From an uncultured Lachnospiraceae bacterium (GTDB taxonomy: Bacteria; Bacillota; Clostridia; Lachnospirales; Lachnospiraceae), in the NCBI GenBank assembly GCA_910586585.1, contig CAJUKA010000001.1:141726-205725 (forward strand): a stretch of 64,000 nt of DNA, given 5' to 3'. Below, one piece after another: positions 35,632 through 44,681 of the stretch. Position numbers and translations under genes: made by a program. The notes under the pieces were generated by a model, which saw nothing but the letters and a program-made list of their open reading frames with translations, made no database searches and was not told the origin of the DNA. Position 1 is the first letter of the stretch, and the number at the start of each line of letters is the position of its first letter.

Positions 35632-36501
35632 ATGATAATTGTTAAGTTAATGGGAGGTATGGGTAATCAGATGTTTCAATTTGCTCTATACAAAGCTCTT
35701 TTGGCGCAAGGTAAAGAAGTGAAGCTTGACAGGGCGAAGTTTACCCATATAGATGAAAAAAGGAAGTGCTTTTTAGATTATGGATGTTTTGAACTGAAAT
35801 ATGAATTGTGTACAAAAGCAGAAGCAAGGAACTATGTACTTGGAACTGGCATGGCGGCAAGAGTACTTATGCGACTTCTGGGTGATAAAAGGACTCATTT
35901 TTATGAGAAAAATGAATATGAATACGATCCAAATGCAATGCAGCTAACCGAAGGATATCTTGATGGGTTTTGGCAGACGTGGAAATATTTTAAGGATATC
36001 GAGCCAGAGATTAAGAGAACTTATCAGTTTATAGATGATTTAACAGGAAGAGATAAATTGTTTGAGGAACAGATAAGTGGCACAAATTCGGTAGCGATTC
36101 ACGTGCGCAGGGGAGATTATGCCAAACATCAGGATATATATGGAAATATCTGCACGGAAGATTATTATCAAAGGGCGATTGAGCTGATAAATGAAATGGT
36201 CAATATGCCGGTATTTTATTTTTTCTCCAATGATATGGAATGGACGAAAAAAGTTTTTGGCGAAAAAAGGAATTATATTTATGTGGAAGGCAACAGTGAG
36301 GAGCGGGGATATGTGGATATGCAGTTGATGACTGAATGTAGGCATCAGATTATTGCGAACAGTAGTTTTAGCTGGTGGGCGGCATATTTGAATGACAATC
36401 CTGATAAAAAGGTAATCTGCCCAGATAAGTGGGTAAATACAAAGGAAACATCAGATGTGTATTGTGAGGGCTGGATAAAGATCCGAGGAACAGGAAAATG
36501 A
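35632..36501 (+). CDS. Alpha-1,2-fucosyltransferase (GT11)
   Basis: 289 residues from ATG 35632, five bases after GGAGG. All GT11 landmarks are intact: VKLMGGMGNQMFQFALYKA at the N-terminus, YLDGFWQTWKYF, the GDP-fucose loop AIHVRRGDYAK, then MQLMTECRHQIIANSSFSWW and PDKW. Enzymes of this family transfer fucose from GDP-fucose in alpha-1,2 linkage to galactose, as in the H blood-group antigen. GDP-fucose genes (gmd, fcl) are not in the window. A GT6 enzyme lies two genes on, which makes a blood-group-type branched epitope plausible. The stop overlaps the next start (ATGATAA). Confidence 0.93.
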   Translation: MIIVKLMGGMGNQMFQFALYKALLAQGKEVKLDRAKFTHIDEKRKCFLDYGCFELKYELCTKAEARNYVLGTGMAARVLMRLLGDKRTHFYEKNEYEYDPNAMQLTEGYLDGFWQTWKYFKDIEPEIKRTYQFIDDLTGRDKLFEEQISGTNSVAIHVRRGDYAKHQDIYGNICTEDYYQRAIELINEMVNMPVFYFFSNDMEWTKKVFGEKRNYIYVEGNSEERGYVDMQLMTECRHQIIANSSFSWWAAYLNDNPDKKVICPDKWVNTKETSDVYCEGWIKIRGTGK

Positions 36502-37304
36502 TAATAAAAGAAATGCTCTACAATGATATAAGAAAATATAAAATGAATAAATATATAATAACTAAATGCAAGTATGAGGTAAATATCAACACAATTGATT
36601 GCGCGAGAATTTTATATGTTGTTGTTGCTTTTAATGATGTATCACTGATAAAGTATCAGTTCCGACTGTTGAGACGATTTGTAAAGGAAAAATATTCGTA
36701 TCTGGTGGCAGACAATTCGAATGATAAAACATCTGCTAATATGATCAGGATGTATTGCATGGAAAATCAAATAGCGTATATTAAACTGCCTGATAATTCA
36801 TTGAAACTTTCTGATTCCCATGCTGCAGCTTTAAATTGGGTTAGTAGAAATGTACTGTCATCTTTGAAGGAAGTAGAATGGATAGGGTTTATCGATCATG
36901 ATTGTTTTCCGATCAGGGAAATATCCGTTTATGAGACTGGGCAGATATTTTATGGATTGAGGCAGGAAAGAGGAGAAAAATGGTATTTGTGGCCAGGATT
37001 TTGTTTTTTTAAAACTAAGAGTATTGATATCAGTAAGCTGGATTTTAGCTGTACAAATTGGGGAGATACTGGAAGTGCTATGTATGAGACAATATATAAC
37101 AATGAAACTGGTGACTTGTGTTTTGCGGAATTGAAATACGAACAGATACTTCTAAATGAAAAGGCCAAGTATGTCCAGGAAGGGCAAATTGAAATATTGG
37201 ATGGAAAATGGTGTCATGTATCAAATGGTTCCAATTGGTTGAGTGTCGAAACCGCAAACAAGATGGATATTGTATATCAGATGTTGGATAAAATTTTGAA
37301 GTGA
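36498..37304 (+). CDS. Putative GT2-like glycosyltransferase
   Basis: 268 residues. The N-terminal part ILYVVVAFNDVSLIKYQFRLL and YLVADNSNDKTS look like the first strands of a GT-A fold with the nucleotide-binding acid. WIGFIDHDCFPI (about residues 130-141) supplies a D-H-D in the metal-site position, and SHAAALNWV matches the usual 'aNxG' helix region. No standard family is matched closely. The ATG at 36498 overlaps the GT11 stop; an internal ATG at 36543 is possible. It sits between GT11 and GT6, so it may add the residue that carries or precedes the fucosylated galactose. Confidence 0.7.
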   Translation: MIIKEMLYNDIRKYKMNKYIITKCKYEVNINTIDCARILYVVVAFNDVSLIKYQFRLLRRFVKEKYSYLVADNSNDKTSANMIRMYCMENQIAYIKLPDNSLKLSDSHAAALNWVSRNVLSSLKEVEWIGFIDHDCFPIREISVYETGQIFYGLRQERGEKWYLWPGFCFFKTKSIDISKLDFSCTNWGDTGSAMYETIYNNETGDLCFAELKYEQILLNEKAKYVQEGQIEILDGKWCHVSNGSNWLSVETANKMDIVYQMLDKILK

Positions 37305-37317
37305 ATGGATAACAAAT

Positions 37318-38112
37318 ATGATAAAGGCAGCGATATTATATATATGTACAGGAAAGTATGATGTGTTTTGGAAAGATTTTTTTGAGAGTTATGAAAGGAA
37401 TTTTCTACCAGATACACGGAAAGAATATTTTGTGTTTACGGATGCTGACAAATTATATAAGGAAGACGAATGCGACAGAATTCATAAAATATACCAGGAA
37501 CGATTGGGATGGCCTGATGATACATTGATGCGTTATCATTTGTTTGATACAATTTTGGAGCAGCTTAGATTATTTGATTATATTTTTTTTATGAATGCAA
37601 ATTGTAAGTGTGTTGCCAAGATCGGTGAGAAGGAATTTCTGCCTATTGAGAAAGATGTTGTGGTGGTACAGCATCCAGGGGCTTACCGTAAGAAACCTAG
37701 GCAATTTACGTATGATAGAAATCCAAAGTCGACCGCTTATATTAAAAGAGGGCATGGGAAGTATTATGTCTGTGGTGGAATAAATGGCGGGAAAGCAGCG
37801 GCTTATATTAATTTGATAAAAGAATTAAAAAGAAATATTGATATAGATAAAGAAAATAATATTATAGCCAGGTGGCACGACGAGTCACATATTAATCATT
37901 ATATTTTGGAACATGATAACTGGATGCTGCTTTCACCATCATATTGTTATGCGGAAGGCTGGAATCTGCCATTTGAGGCAAAGATATTAGTTAGAGATAA
38001 AAGTAAATATTTTGATGTGGATACAATGAAGTCTGGCAAGTTTATTGCATTGTTAAAGAAGATCAAAAATGCTATAAAAGCAGTAAATTGGAGGAAAAAA
38101 TGCCATTTTTGA
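37318..38112 (+). CDS. Glycosyltransferase family 6 (ABO-transferase family), bacterial NxN type
   Basis: 264 residues matching the GT6 fold throughout: YDVFWKDFFESYERNFL, EYFVFTD, the helix MRYHLFDTILEQLRLFDYIFF, then the catalytic-loop NAN at 93-95 (FFMNANCKC), where mammalian A/B transferases have DxD. Later come HPGAYR, an FTYDRNPKSTAYI block, YYVCGGINGG, ARWHDESHINHYI and LSPSYCY. GT6 enzymes add alpha-1,3-Gal or GalNAc, typically to galactose bearing alpha-1,2-fucose. The NxN motif is established for bacterial GT6 enzymes, which work without the metal. Donor choice (UDP-Gal or UDP-GalNAc) cannot be fixed by eye. The gene overlaps the following GT2 start. Confidence 0.9.
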   Translation: MIKAAILYICTGKYDVFWKDFFESYERNFLPDTRKEYFVFTDADKLYKEDECDRIHKIYQERLGWPDDTLMRYHLFDTILEQLRLFDYIFFMNANCKCVAKIGEKEFLPIEKDVVVVQHPGAYRKKPRQFTYDRNPKSTAYIKRGHGKYYVCGGINGGKAAAYINLIKELKRNIDIDKENNIIARWHDESHINHYILEHDNWMLLSPSYCYAEGWNLPFEAKILVRDKSKYFDVDTMKSGKFIALLKKIKNAIKAVNWRKKCHF

Positions 38113-39161
38113 GTGTGATTGTACCGATTTATAACGCACAGAAATATCTAAAAACATGTCTAAGCAGTATACTTGAACAGACATTCCGAGATTTTGAATT
38201 GATCCTTGTGAACGATGGTTCGACAGATCAGAGCAGAGCAATATGTGAGGAATGTGCTGAAAAGAATGACAATGTTATAGTTATAAACAAAAAAAATGGA
38301 GGCTTGGTTAGTGCGAGAAAAGCAGGGGTACAAGCAGCACAGGGAAAATATATTGCATATGTGGATGCAGATGATAAAATTGATATAAATATGTATGCAG
38401 ATATGTGCACAGAAGCATGTAGGGAAGATGTAGATATTGTTATTTGTGATGTTCTTCAGTGGGAGGAGACAGCGGTCTTGAAACTGAATCAGGGGCTTGC
38501 AGGAGGGGTTTACAAAACGAAGAAAGATCTTGAAGAAAGACTGTATCCCTGTATGCTGTACAATGGTGGTTTTTATAATTTCGGTCTTCTTCCAGCAATG
38601 TGGAATAAGTTATACAAGGCAGACATTATCAGGAAAAATCAGAACCTGGTAGATAATAATATTACAATTGGAGAAGATGCCGCCTGCTCTTATTTTTGCC
38701 TTTTAGATGCGGAGTCTGTGTCATATTTGAAGGGGAGATACTATTATTATTATAGAATAAATAATAATTCTATGTGTCATGTGTGGAACAATTCAAGGAT
38801 ATATAGCACAATGGTGCTTTTAAGTGATTTGTTCACACGATTTTCAAGTGACAGGTATGAACATATGCTTGGGCAATACTGGTATTATTTTTGTTATATG
38901 TGCACAAATTTAATTTTTGAATATTGTGAGTCAGTAAAGAGATACTATGCCGGTGATAAAATGTATCATGATTTTTCTGTATTGACGGAGACAAAGGAAT
39001 TCAGAGAATTTCAGGACAAATTTCCCATGTTGGACTTACCGAAGGAAAGGAAGGCAGCGATATTATATTTGACAAAAAAAGGATTTGTTAGTACTATTGT
39101 TTTTAGAATGGTTATTTTTGTTAAAAAACTATATGGACATTTGTACAGATTATTGCACTAA
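38100..39161 (+). CDS. Glycosyltransferase family 2
   Basis: 353 residues from ATG 38100, with TTGGAGGAAAA just upstream; the start lies within the last codons of the GT6 gene. Core motifs are LSVIVPIYNAQKYLKTCL, LILVNDGSTDQS and YIAYVDADDKID. The C-terminal part is long and aromatic, as in CpsI/WcaA-type enzymes. It heads block B and is followed by GT11, mirroring the GT11/GT2 pair at the start of block A in swapped order. Confidence 0.93.
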   Translation: MPFLSVIVPIYNAQKYLKTCLSSILEQTFRDFELILVNDGSTDQSRAICEECAEKNDNVIVINKKNGGLVSARKAGVQAAQGKYIAYVDADDKIDINMYADMCTEACREDVDIVICDVLQWEETAVLKLNQGLAGGVYKTKKDLEERLYPCMLYNGGFYNFGLLPAMWNKLYKADIIRKNQNLVDNNITIGEDAACSYFCLLDAESVSYLKGRYYYYYRINNNSMCHVWNNSRIYSTMVLLSDLFTRFSSDRYEHMLGQYWYYFCYMCTNLIFEYCESVKRYYAGDKMYHDFSVLTETKEFREFQDKFPMLDLPKERKAAILYLTKKGFVSTIVFRMVIFVKKLYGHLYRLLH

Positions 39162-39180
39162 TGTGTCAGGAGACAGGTAA

Positions 39181-40056
39181 ATGGTAATAATAAAGTTGAT
39201 GGGTGGTTTGGGTAATCAGATGTTTCAATATGCTTTTGGGAGAACGTTAAGGGAGAATGGAACTGAAATAAAATATGATACATCATATTATAATCATATT
39301 CCAGACGGTGACACTTCCAGAACCTGTGAATTAAGTCATATAGTATCCGATCTGCCAACAGCGGGACAACAAGATTTGCGAAAATACCAGAATATTGTTC
39401 AAAAAGTTTTGCGGATTATAGATATTTATGCCGGAACAAAACTGTCTGCTGTCAGGATGGAAGAAAATAAAGATTTTGATATAAGCTTTATGGAAGAAAA
39501 GGACAAGTATTTGATAGGATACTGGCAAAATGAAGATTATTTCAAAAGAATACGCGAAGAACTGTTAAAGGATTTTGCATTTCCAGTCTGGGAACTAAAT
39601 GAGGTAAATATTAAATTAAGTCAGGAAATTTCAGAGGCAGAGAATGCAGTTGCTGTACATGTGAGAGGAGGCGACTATTTTTCTGCTAATAATATTAAAA
39701 TATTCGGGAACATATGCACGGCAGAGTACTATGAACGTGCGTTTAATTATTTTGAAAACAGATATGATAATGTAAAGTTTTTTCTGTTTACAAATGATGT
39801 AAAATGGGTGAACAGGAATATTAACATAAAAGAACATGATATTGAGCAGATTGACTGGAACAATGACAGTGCTGGCTGGATTGATATGTATCATATGTCG
39901 AAATGCAAACATAATATTATTGCAAATAGTAGTTATAGCTGGTGGGCAGCATGGTTAAACCGGAATAAGGATAAAATAGTCGTGGCACCGGATAAGTGGA
40001 CAAACAATGATACTTTTTTGCATATTGTACCGGAGGATTGGGTGAGGATAAAATGA
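39181..40056 (+). CDS. GT11 alpha-1,2-fucosyltransferase-like enzyme with altered donor loop
   Basis: 291 residues. VIIKLMGGLGNQMFQYAFGR, YLIGYWQNEDYF, MYHMSKCKHNIIANSSYSWW and PDKW identify GT11. The donor-binding loop reads AVHVRGGDYFS: the second Arg of HxRRxD is Gly here, while the gene at 35632 has the full HVRRGDY. The change could reduce activity or alter donor selection. AGGAGACAGGT lies before ATG 39181. The stop overlaps the ABC start by ATGA, so the two are coupled. Confidence 0.9.
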   Translation: MVIIKLMGGLGNQMFQYAFGRTLRENGTEIKYDTSYYNHIPDGDTSRTCELSHIVSDLPTAGQQDLRKYQNIVQKVLRIIDIYAGTKLSAVRMEENKDFDISFMEEKDKYLIGYWQNEDYFKRIREELLKDFAFPVWELNEVNIKLSQEISEAENAVAVHVRGGDYFSANNIKIFGNICTAEYYERAFNYFENRYDNVKFFLFTNDVKWVNRNINIKEHDIEQIDWNNDSAGWIDMYHMSKCKHNIIANSSYSWWAAWLNRNKDKIVVAPDKWTNNDTFLHIVPEDWVRIK

Positions 40057-41813
40057 AAAACATTAGGAGTTTTCTGGGGGTATTAGACAAATTAAACAAA
40101 ATTCTGGACCAAAATCAGCGGTTAAGAGGTTTAAAGATATTGTTTTGGATGCTTGTCTCTTCAATGTTTGAGCTTGTTGGAATAGCGGTGATGTCTCCAT
40201 TTATCAATGCGCTCCTGGAACCAAGGGTATTGATGGAAAATGAGTGGGTGGTTTATACTGCGCAGATATTGGGGGTGGAATCTTATGTGGGATTTCTTGC
40301 CATACTGGTAATAGGAGTTATCATAATATATATTGTCAAAAATATATTGCTGATATATTCAAGGGCAGTACAATTGGCATATCAGTGCCAGATTGAGGAA
40401 GAACTTTCCCTAACAATGCTCAGGTCATATTTAATGAAGCCTTATTCGTATTATGTGCAGACCAACAGCAGTGATATAAGGCATGGAGCAATTGACGATA
40501 TATCAAATATTTATAATATTCTGCAGGTAGTCTGTCAGCTGATGGCAGAGAGCCTAACCGTTTTGTTTATTATTATATACATTATACAGCAGGATTGGTT
40601 TATGGCGATGGGGATTACAATTGCTGCTGGTTTGACGGTTATAGTGCTTGCCTTAGGATTCAAAAATATATTAAGGCTTACAGGCGAGAAACATAGAATA
40701 CAGGATCTGGCAAGAAGCAGAAATATACTACAGATTTCGCAGGGAATCAAAGATATTTTCGTGATGCAGAGAAAAGAGGCATTTTATGCCAAATACAAAG
40801 AATCCTATGATAAATACAGAAAAACCAAGATTACGTATAGTGTTATCGGCGCATGTCCTGAGAGAATTATTGAGACTATTTTTATTGCCAGTATCTGTCT
40901 GATTGTATTTCTGCGGATTGGACAGGGTATCGATGCGATGGCGTTTGTTCCACAGTTGGGGGCGCTTGCAGTGGCCGCATATAGGCTTCTTCCATCGATC
41001 AACAAGTTTTCCAATGGAATCAATACGATTGTTTTTTATCAACCTTCAGTAGAGGCGGCATACGAAAACATATCTTCAGCAAGAAAAAGTTTTCAGATGG
41101 ATGCAGGAAAGAAAAAGGAGGAATGCAGCCTCTCTTTTTATGACAGAATTGACATACAGAATATTATGTGGCAGTATGACAGTGCTGAAAGAAAAATACT
41201 GGAAAATGCTTCTTTGGAAATAAAAAAAGGAGAGTCAATAGCGATTATAGGGGAGTCAGGTTCAGGAAAGACAACCCTGGCAGATATTTTATTAGGTCTG
41301 TATAAGCCTGAAAATGGAAATATTTTAGTTGATGGACAGGATATTTATTGCGATTTGAGACAATGGGCACAAATTATTTCATATGTGCCGCAGTCTGTCT
41401 ATCTATTGGACGACACAATCAGGGAAAACATTGTATTTGGACAAAGTGAAGCGGATGACGATAAAATATGGGACGCATTGGAACAGGCACAGCTGAAAGA
41501 TTTTGTGCGGAATCTGCCAGAGGGGTTAGACACCGTAGTTGGAGAATCAGGCATAAGGTTTTCGGGAGGACAGAGGCAGCGTGTTGCTATTGCAAGGGCG
41601 TTATATTCCCAGCCAGATATTCTGCTGCTCGACGAAGCTACAGCGGCGCTCGACAATGATACAGAAGCGGCTGTCATGGAAGCCATAGATTCACTCAAAG
41701 GCAAAAAAACCTTGATTATTATAGCGCACAGATTGTCTACTATCAAGAACTGTAATAAAGTGTATGAAGTAAAGAAAGGCAGTATTATAGATGTAACAGC
41801 GGATTTTGCATAG
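40053..41813 (+). CDS. ABC half-transporter with fused permease and ATPase (PglK/MsbA-like), copy 3
   Basis: 586 residues from ATG 40053, overlapping the GT11 stop; GAGG is six bases upstream. The transmembrane domain includes SSMFELVGIAVMSPFINALLE, matching IGGLLETLSVSAVLPV of copy 1. The ATPase domain has Walker A GESGSGKTT, Q-loop VPQSVYLLD, signature FSGGQRQRVAIARAL, Walker B LLLDEA and H-loop IAHRL. It would export the oligosaccharide assembled by block B genes. Signature residue Phe replaces the usual Leu before SGGQ, as Ile does in copy 1. Confidence 0.95.
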   Translation: MKNIRSFLGVLDKLNKILDQNQRLRGLKILFWMLVSSMFELVGIAVMSPFINALLEPRVLMENEWVVYTAQILGVESYVGFLAILVIGVIIIYIVKNILLIYSRAVQLAYQCQIEEELSLTMLRSYLMKPYSYYVQTNSSDIRHGAIDDISNIYNILQVVCQLMAESLTVLFIIIYIIQQDWFMAMGITIAAGLTVIVLALGFKNILRLTGEKHRIQDLARSRNILQISQGIKDIFVMQRKEAFYAKYKESYDKYRKTKITYSVIGACPERIIETIFIASICLIVFLRIGQGIDAMAFVPQLGALAVAAYRLLPSINKFSNGINTIVFYQPSVEAAYENISSARKSFQMDAGKKKEECSLSFYDRIDIQNIMWQYDSAERKILENASLEIKKGESIAIIGESGSGKTTLADILLGLYKPENGNILVDGQDIYCDLRQWAQIISYVPQSVYLLDDTIRENIVFGQSEADDDKIWDALEQAQLKDFVRNLPEGLDTVVGESGIRFSGGQRQRVAIARALYSQPDILLLDEATAALDNDTEAAVMEAIDSLKGKKTLIIIAHRLSTIKNCNKVYEVKKGSIIDVTADFA

Positions 41814-41842
41814 ACGCAGATTTAGAGTATGGGGATAATTGT

Positions 41843-42595
41843 ATGGACAATACAGGGAAGATCGAATTAAAGAGTGTGACGCTTGCAGCTATGACTTCAG
41901 TGCGGCTTAAACCAACAATCAAGGCAATGGAATACAGCATGAGAGGGGTAAAATTTGCGGATTCAATTTTGATAACCCATGAAAAGCCTAGTGACCTGCC
42001 AGATTCTATTCGATATAAACATATAGACAAAATTGATAATATTGATAAGTTTAACTACAGCATGGTGTATGATTTATATAAATATATTGATACAGAATTT
42101 GCGCTGATCATACATTATGACGGATTTGTTGTAAATCCTAGTATGTGGAGTGATGAATTTTTGGAGTATGATTATATAGGCGCTCCTTGGCCGCTTCCAC
42201 CAGAGGATGATAAAATTACTTATCGTGACATTAATGGAAATCTGTGCCGTGTAGGGAATAGTGTTTCTATAAGAAGCAGACGGCTAATGGAACTGCCGAG
42301 TAAAATTAATATGCCATGGGAACCATTTCATGGCTGGTATAACGAAGATGGATATATCTGTTGTAATAACAGGCATATATTTGAACAGTATGGTATGAAA
42401 TACGCTCCGCTGGAGGTTGCCATTCGTTTTGGGCAGGAAGCGATGCTACCAGAAGGAGAAGGAATTGAGCCATTTGTTTTCCATAAATGGGAGGGCAGGA
42501 ACGCTAAATATCCTAATTTCCTGCCTGTCAAGGAGCGGATTAGCCGTTCGCTTTATGGAACTGCAGTGGCAATCAAAAAGGCAATTGATAAATAA
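41843..42595 (+). CDS. DUF5672 family protein, putative glycosyltransferase, copy B
   Basis: 250 residues. It matches the gene at 8856 nearly end to end: VTLAAMTSVRLKPTIKAMEYS, FALIIHYDGFVVNPSMW, FLEYDYIGAPWPLPP, YRDINGNLCRVGNS and FHKWEGRNAKYPNF. The HYDGF segment (HADGF in copy A) is the likely donor/metal site. ATG 41843 follows GGGGATAA. In this block it precedes the GT11-like gene, the reverse of block A, suggesting rearrangement within the module. Function is unproven; family and context indicate a glycosyltransferase. Confidence 0.85.
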   Translation: MDNTGKIELKSVTLAAMTSVRLKPTIKAMEYSMRGVKFADSILITHEKPSDLPDSIRYKHIDKIDNIDKFNYSMVYDLYKYIDTEFALIIHYDGFVVNPSMWSDEFLEYDYIGAPWPLPPEDDKITYRDINGNLCRVGNSVSIRSRRLMELPSKINMPWEPFHGWYNEDGYICCNNRHIFEQYGMKYAPLEVAIRFGQEAMLPEGEGIEPFVFHKWEGRNAKYPNFLPVKERISRSLYGTAVAIKKAIDK

Positions 42596-42611
42596 ATTCT
42601 GGGAGAAGATA

Positions 42612-43595
42612 ATGCTAGGCGTGGAATTTTTAGATGGGCAAGGTTTAGGAAATCAAATGTTTTGTCTGGCTTCTGTAAAAAGTTTGGCTCTTGATAATGG
42701 ATATGTGTTTGGAACAGCAAATCAGAGCATGTTTGCACAAAATATCCATAATAAAAAGGGAATGTTTTTTATGGATGTTGATCTGGGAGAGGATATATCT
42801 GATACAGCAGGATACAATAAATATCATGAAAAAGAAAAGCGTATATGGATTAAGAATTCGGTTCATGATATAACCCATGGATGCTATATAGCAGGTGAAG
42901 ATGCGGATTTATTTCATGTCAAAGACAATACAATTGTGTATGGGAATCTTCAGTCAGAAAAGTATTTTACAAGACACAGAGAGGCACTGAAAAATTGGTT
43001 TCATGTGAAAAAGGAGTATGAATCATATGAGTATACACAAGATGATTTGTGTATTATGAATATGCGTGGCGGAGAATATATAGGAGCGAAGGAATTGTAT
43101 CTGGAGAAAGGGTATTGGATACATGCGATGCAGCACATGAAGAAGATAAACAGTGCTATGCGTTTTATGATTGTTACAGAAGATGTAAGAAATGCTGAAA
43201 AAATGTTTCCTGATATTCCAGCGTTTCATTTTGATATATGTGGAGATTATGTTACCATAAAGAATGCAAGATATCTCATTGTTTCTAATTCTTCATTTTC
43301 GTGTTTTCCAGTATTTACTAGTGAAACCTGTAAGAAAGTTATTGCACCAAAATATTGGGCAAGACATAATGTGTCTACAGGATATTGGTCGTCTGAACAA
43401 AATATATATTCTGGATGGAATTATATGGATAGGTCTGGCAATGTATTTACAGCGGAGGAGTGCAGAGAAGAATTACACAAATATAAAGAAACAGACGACT
43501 TTAAGGCATTGCAGAACACGGATAAACCGAGTGGGGTGAACTATTTTATACAAGCTGGCTTGTTGAAAATAAAAAGAGGTATGAGGATTGGATAG
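42612..43595 (+). CDS. Divergent GT11-like glycosyltransferase, copy B
   Basis: 327 residues from ATG 42612, six bases after GGGAG; longer in-frame readings overlap DUF5672 and have no site. FLDGQGLGNQMFCLASVKSL, IMNMRGGEYIG and LIVSNSSFSCFPVF are the GT11-like blocks, with the donor loop RGGEY as in the copy at 7835. The two copies also share an HDI.HGCYI..AD segment and PKYWARHNVS.GYW. The subfamily keeps the R-G-G-E-Y loop in both, so it is a stable variant of GT11. Confidence 0.75.
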   Translation: MLGVEFLDGQGLGNQMFCLASVKSLALDNGYVFGTANQSMFAQNIHNKKGMFFMDVDLGEDISDTAGYNKYHEKEKRIWIKNSVHDITHGCYIAGEDADLFHVKDNTIVYGNLQSEKYFTRHREALKNWFHVKKEYESYEYTQDDLCIMNMRGGEYIGAKELYLEKGYWIHAMQHMKKINSAMRFMIVTEDVRNAEKMFPDIPAFHFDICGDYVTIKNARYLIVSNSSFSCFPVFTSETCKKVIAPKYWARHNVSTGYWSSEQNIYSGWNYMDRSGNVFTAEECREELHKYKETDDFKALQNTDKPSGVNYFIQAGLLKIKRGMRIG

Positions 43596-43631
43596 ATAGT
43601 TTTTACGAAAGAAAAAGTGAGTATAATAGAG

Positions 43632-44681
43632 ATGAGAAAATCGAAACAATCAGAAGAACGGAATTCAAGTGTTGAGTTGTTAAAGATAATAGCGATATTT
43701 TTGATTTTGATTAGTCACGTAATTTGGACGGTAGGGCGTACAAGTGAATATATCGCTTATGATGATTATGTAGTTGATCTTTCTGTAGCAACAACCAATA
43801 TTCAGCATCTTATAATGATAATGTTATATTATTCAGGGGCATTAGGAAATACAGTATTCTTTGTTTGTTCAAGTTGGTTTCTTGTTGATAGTAATAGAGT
43901 GAATAAGAAGAAAATGCTGTATATGGCATTGGATGTATGGGTGATATCAGTTATTATATTTATTGCTACATATAGTTTGGGAATAGATAAGATGGATCCA
44001 TGGGTGATGTTTGTGCAATTATTCCCCAATATATTTGCGAATAATTGGTATATAACCTGTTATTTAATTTTTTATTCAATACACCCTGTTTTAAATGGTA
44101 TTATTAATAACCTTAATCAGAGAACAATGTTAAGGTGTACACTGGTATTATCTATTTTGTATATATGTTTTAATTTTATTTCAACATTTTTCTTTCCATC
44201 TCCAATAATTTTATGGGTGGCAATTTATTTTATAATATCATATATGAAAAGATATCTTAAAGATATATCTGAGAATTTAAAAATAAATAAGATACTTTTC
44301 CTCGTAGGATTTATTGGCAATTATGGGCTGATATTGCTTACGAATTTCCTGGGGTTGAAGATAGGATTTTTTCAGAATAAAGTTTTGTATTGGAGTAATA
44401 ACTGTAATCCGTTTTTGATACTAATGGTTATAGGCCTCTTCAATATCGTTAGAAATATTCATTTTGAGAGTAAAGTAATTAACAATTTATCAAAGTTATC
44501 ATTACTTATTTATGTTGTTCATGACAATTCTATTTTAAGAACATATTATCGACCCCAAATGTGGCATTATGTATATAATAATTATGGGTATAATAATATT
44601 TTGATGTGGACTATTGTATTAGGTATAATAATATTTTTGTTTGGAGTTTGTGCGAGCATATTTTATTATAGGACAATTTGA
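43632..44681 (+). CDS. Acyltransferase family 3 (OafA/WecH-like) membrane protein, AT-rich
   Basis: 349 residues from ATG 43632; a GTG at 43617 is the alternative and neither has a strong site. It opens ERNSSVELLKIIAIFLILISHV, the acyltransferase-3 pattern with His at the end of helix 1 (Lys stands where Arg is usual). About ten helices follow. Base composition is markedly more AT-rich than the flanking DUF5672, GT11-like and GT17 genes, and block A has no counterpart, so it looks like a later insertion. It would O-acylate the block B glycan. A 165-base gap follows. Confidence 0.85.
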   Translation: MRKSKQSEERNSSVELLKIIAIFLILISHVIWTVGRTSEYIAYDDYVVDLSVATTNIQHLIMIMLYYSGALGNTVFFVCSSWFLVDSNRVNKKKMLYMALDVWVISVIIFIATYSLGIDKMDPWVMFVQLFPNIFANNWYITCYLIFYSIHPVLNGIINNLNQRTMLRCTLVLSILYICFNFISTFFFPSPIILWVAIYFIISYMKRYLKDISENLKINKILFLVGFIGNYGLILLTNFLGLKIGFFQNKVLYWSNNCNPFLILMVIGLFNIVRNIHFESKVINNLSKLSLLIYVVHDNSILRTYYRPQMWHYVYNNYGYNNILMWTIVLGIIIFLFGVCASIFYYRTI

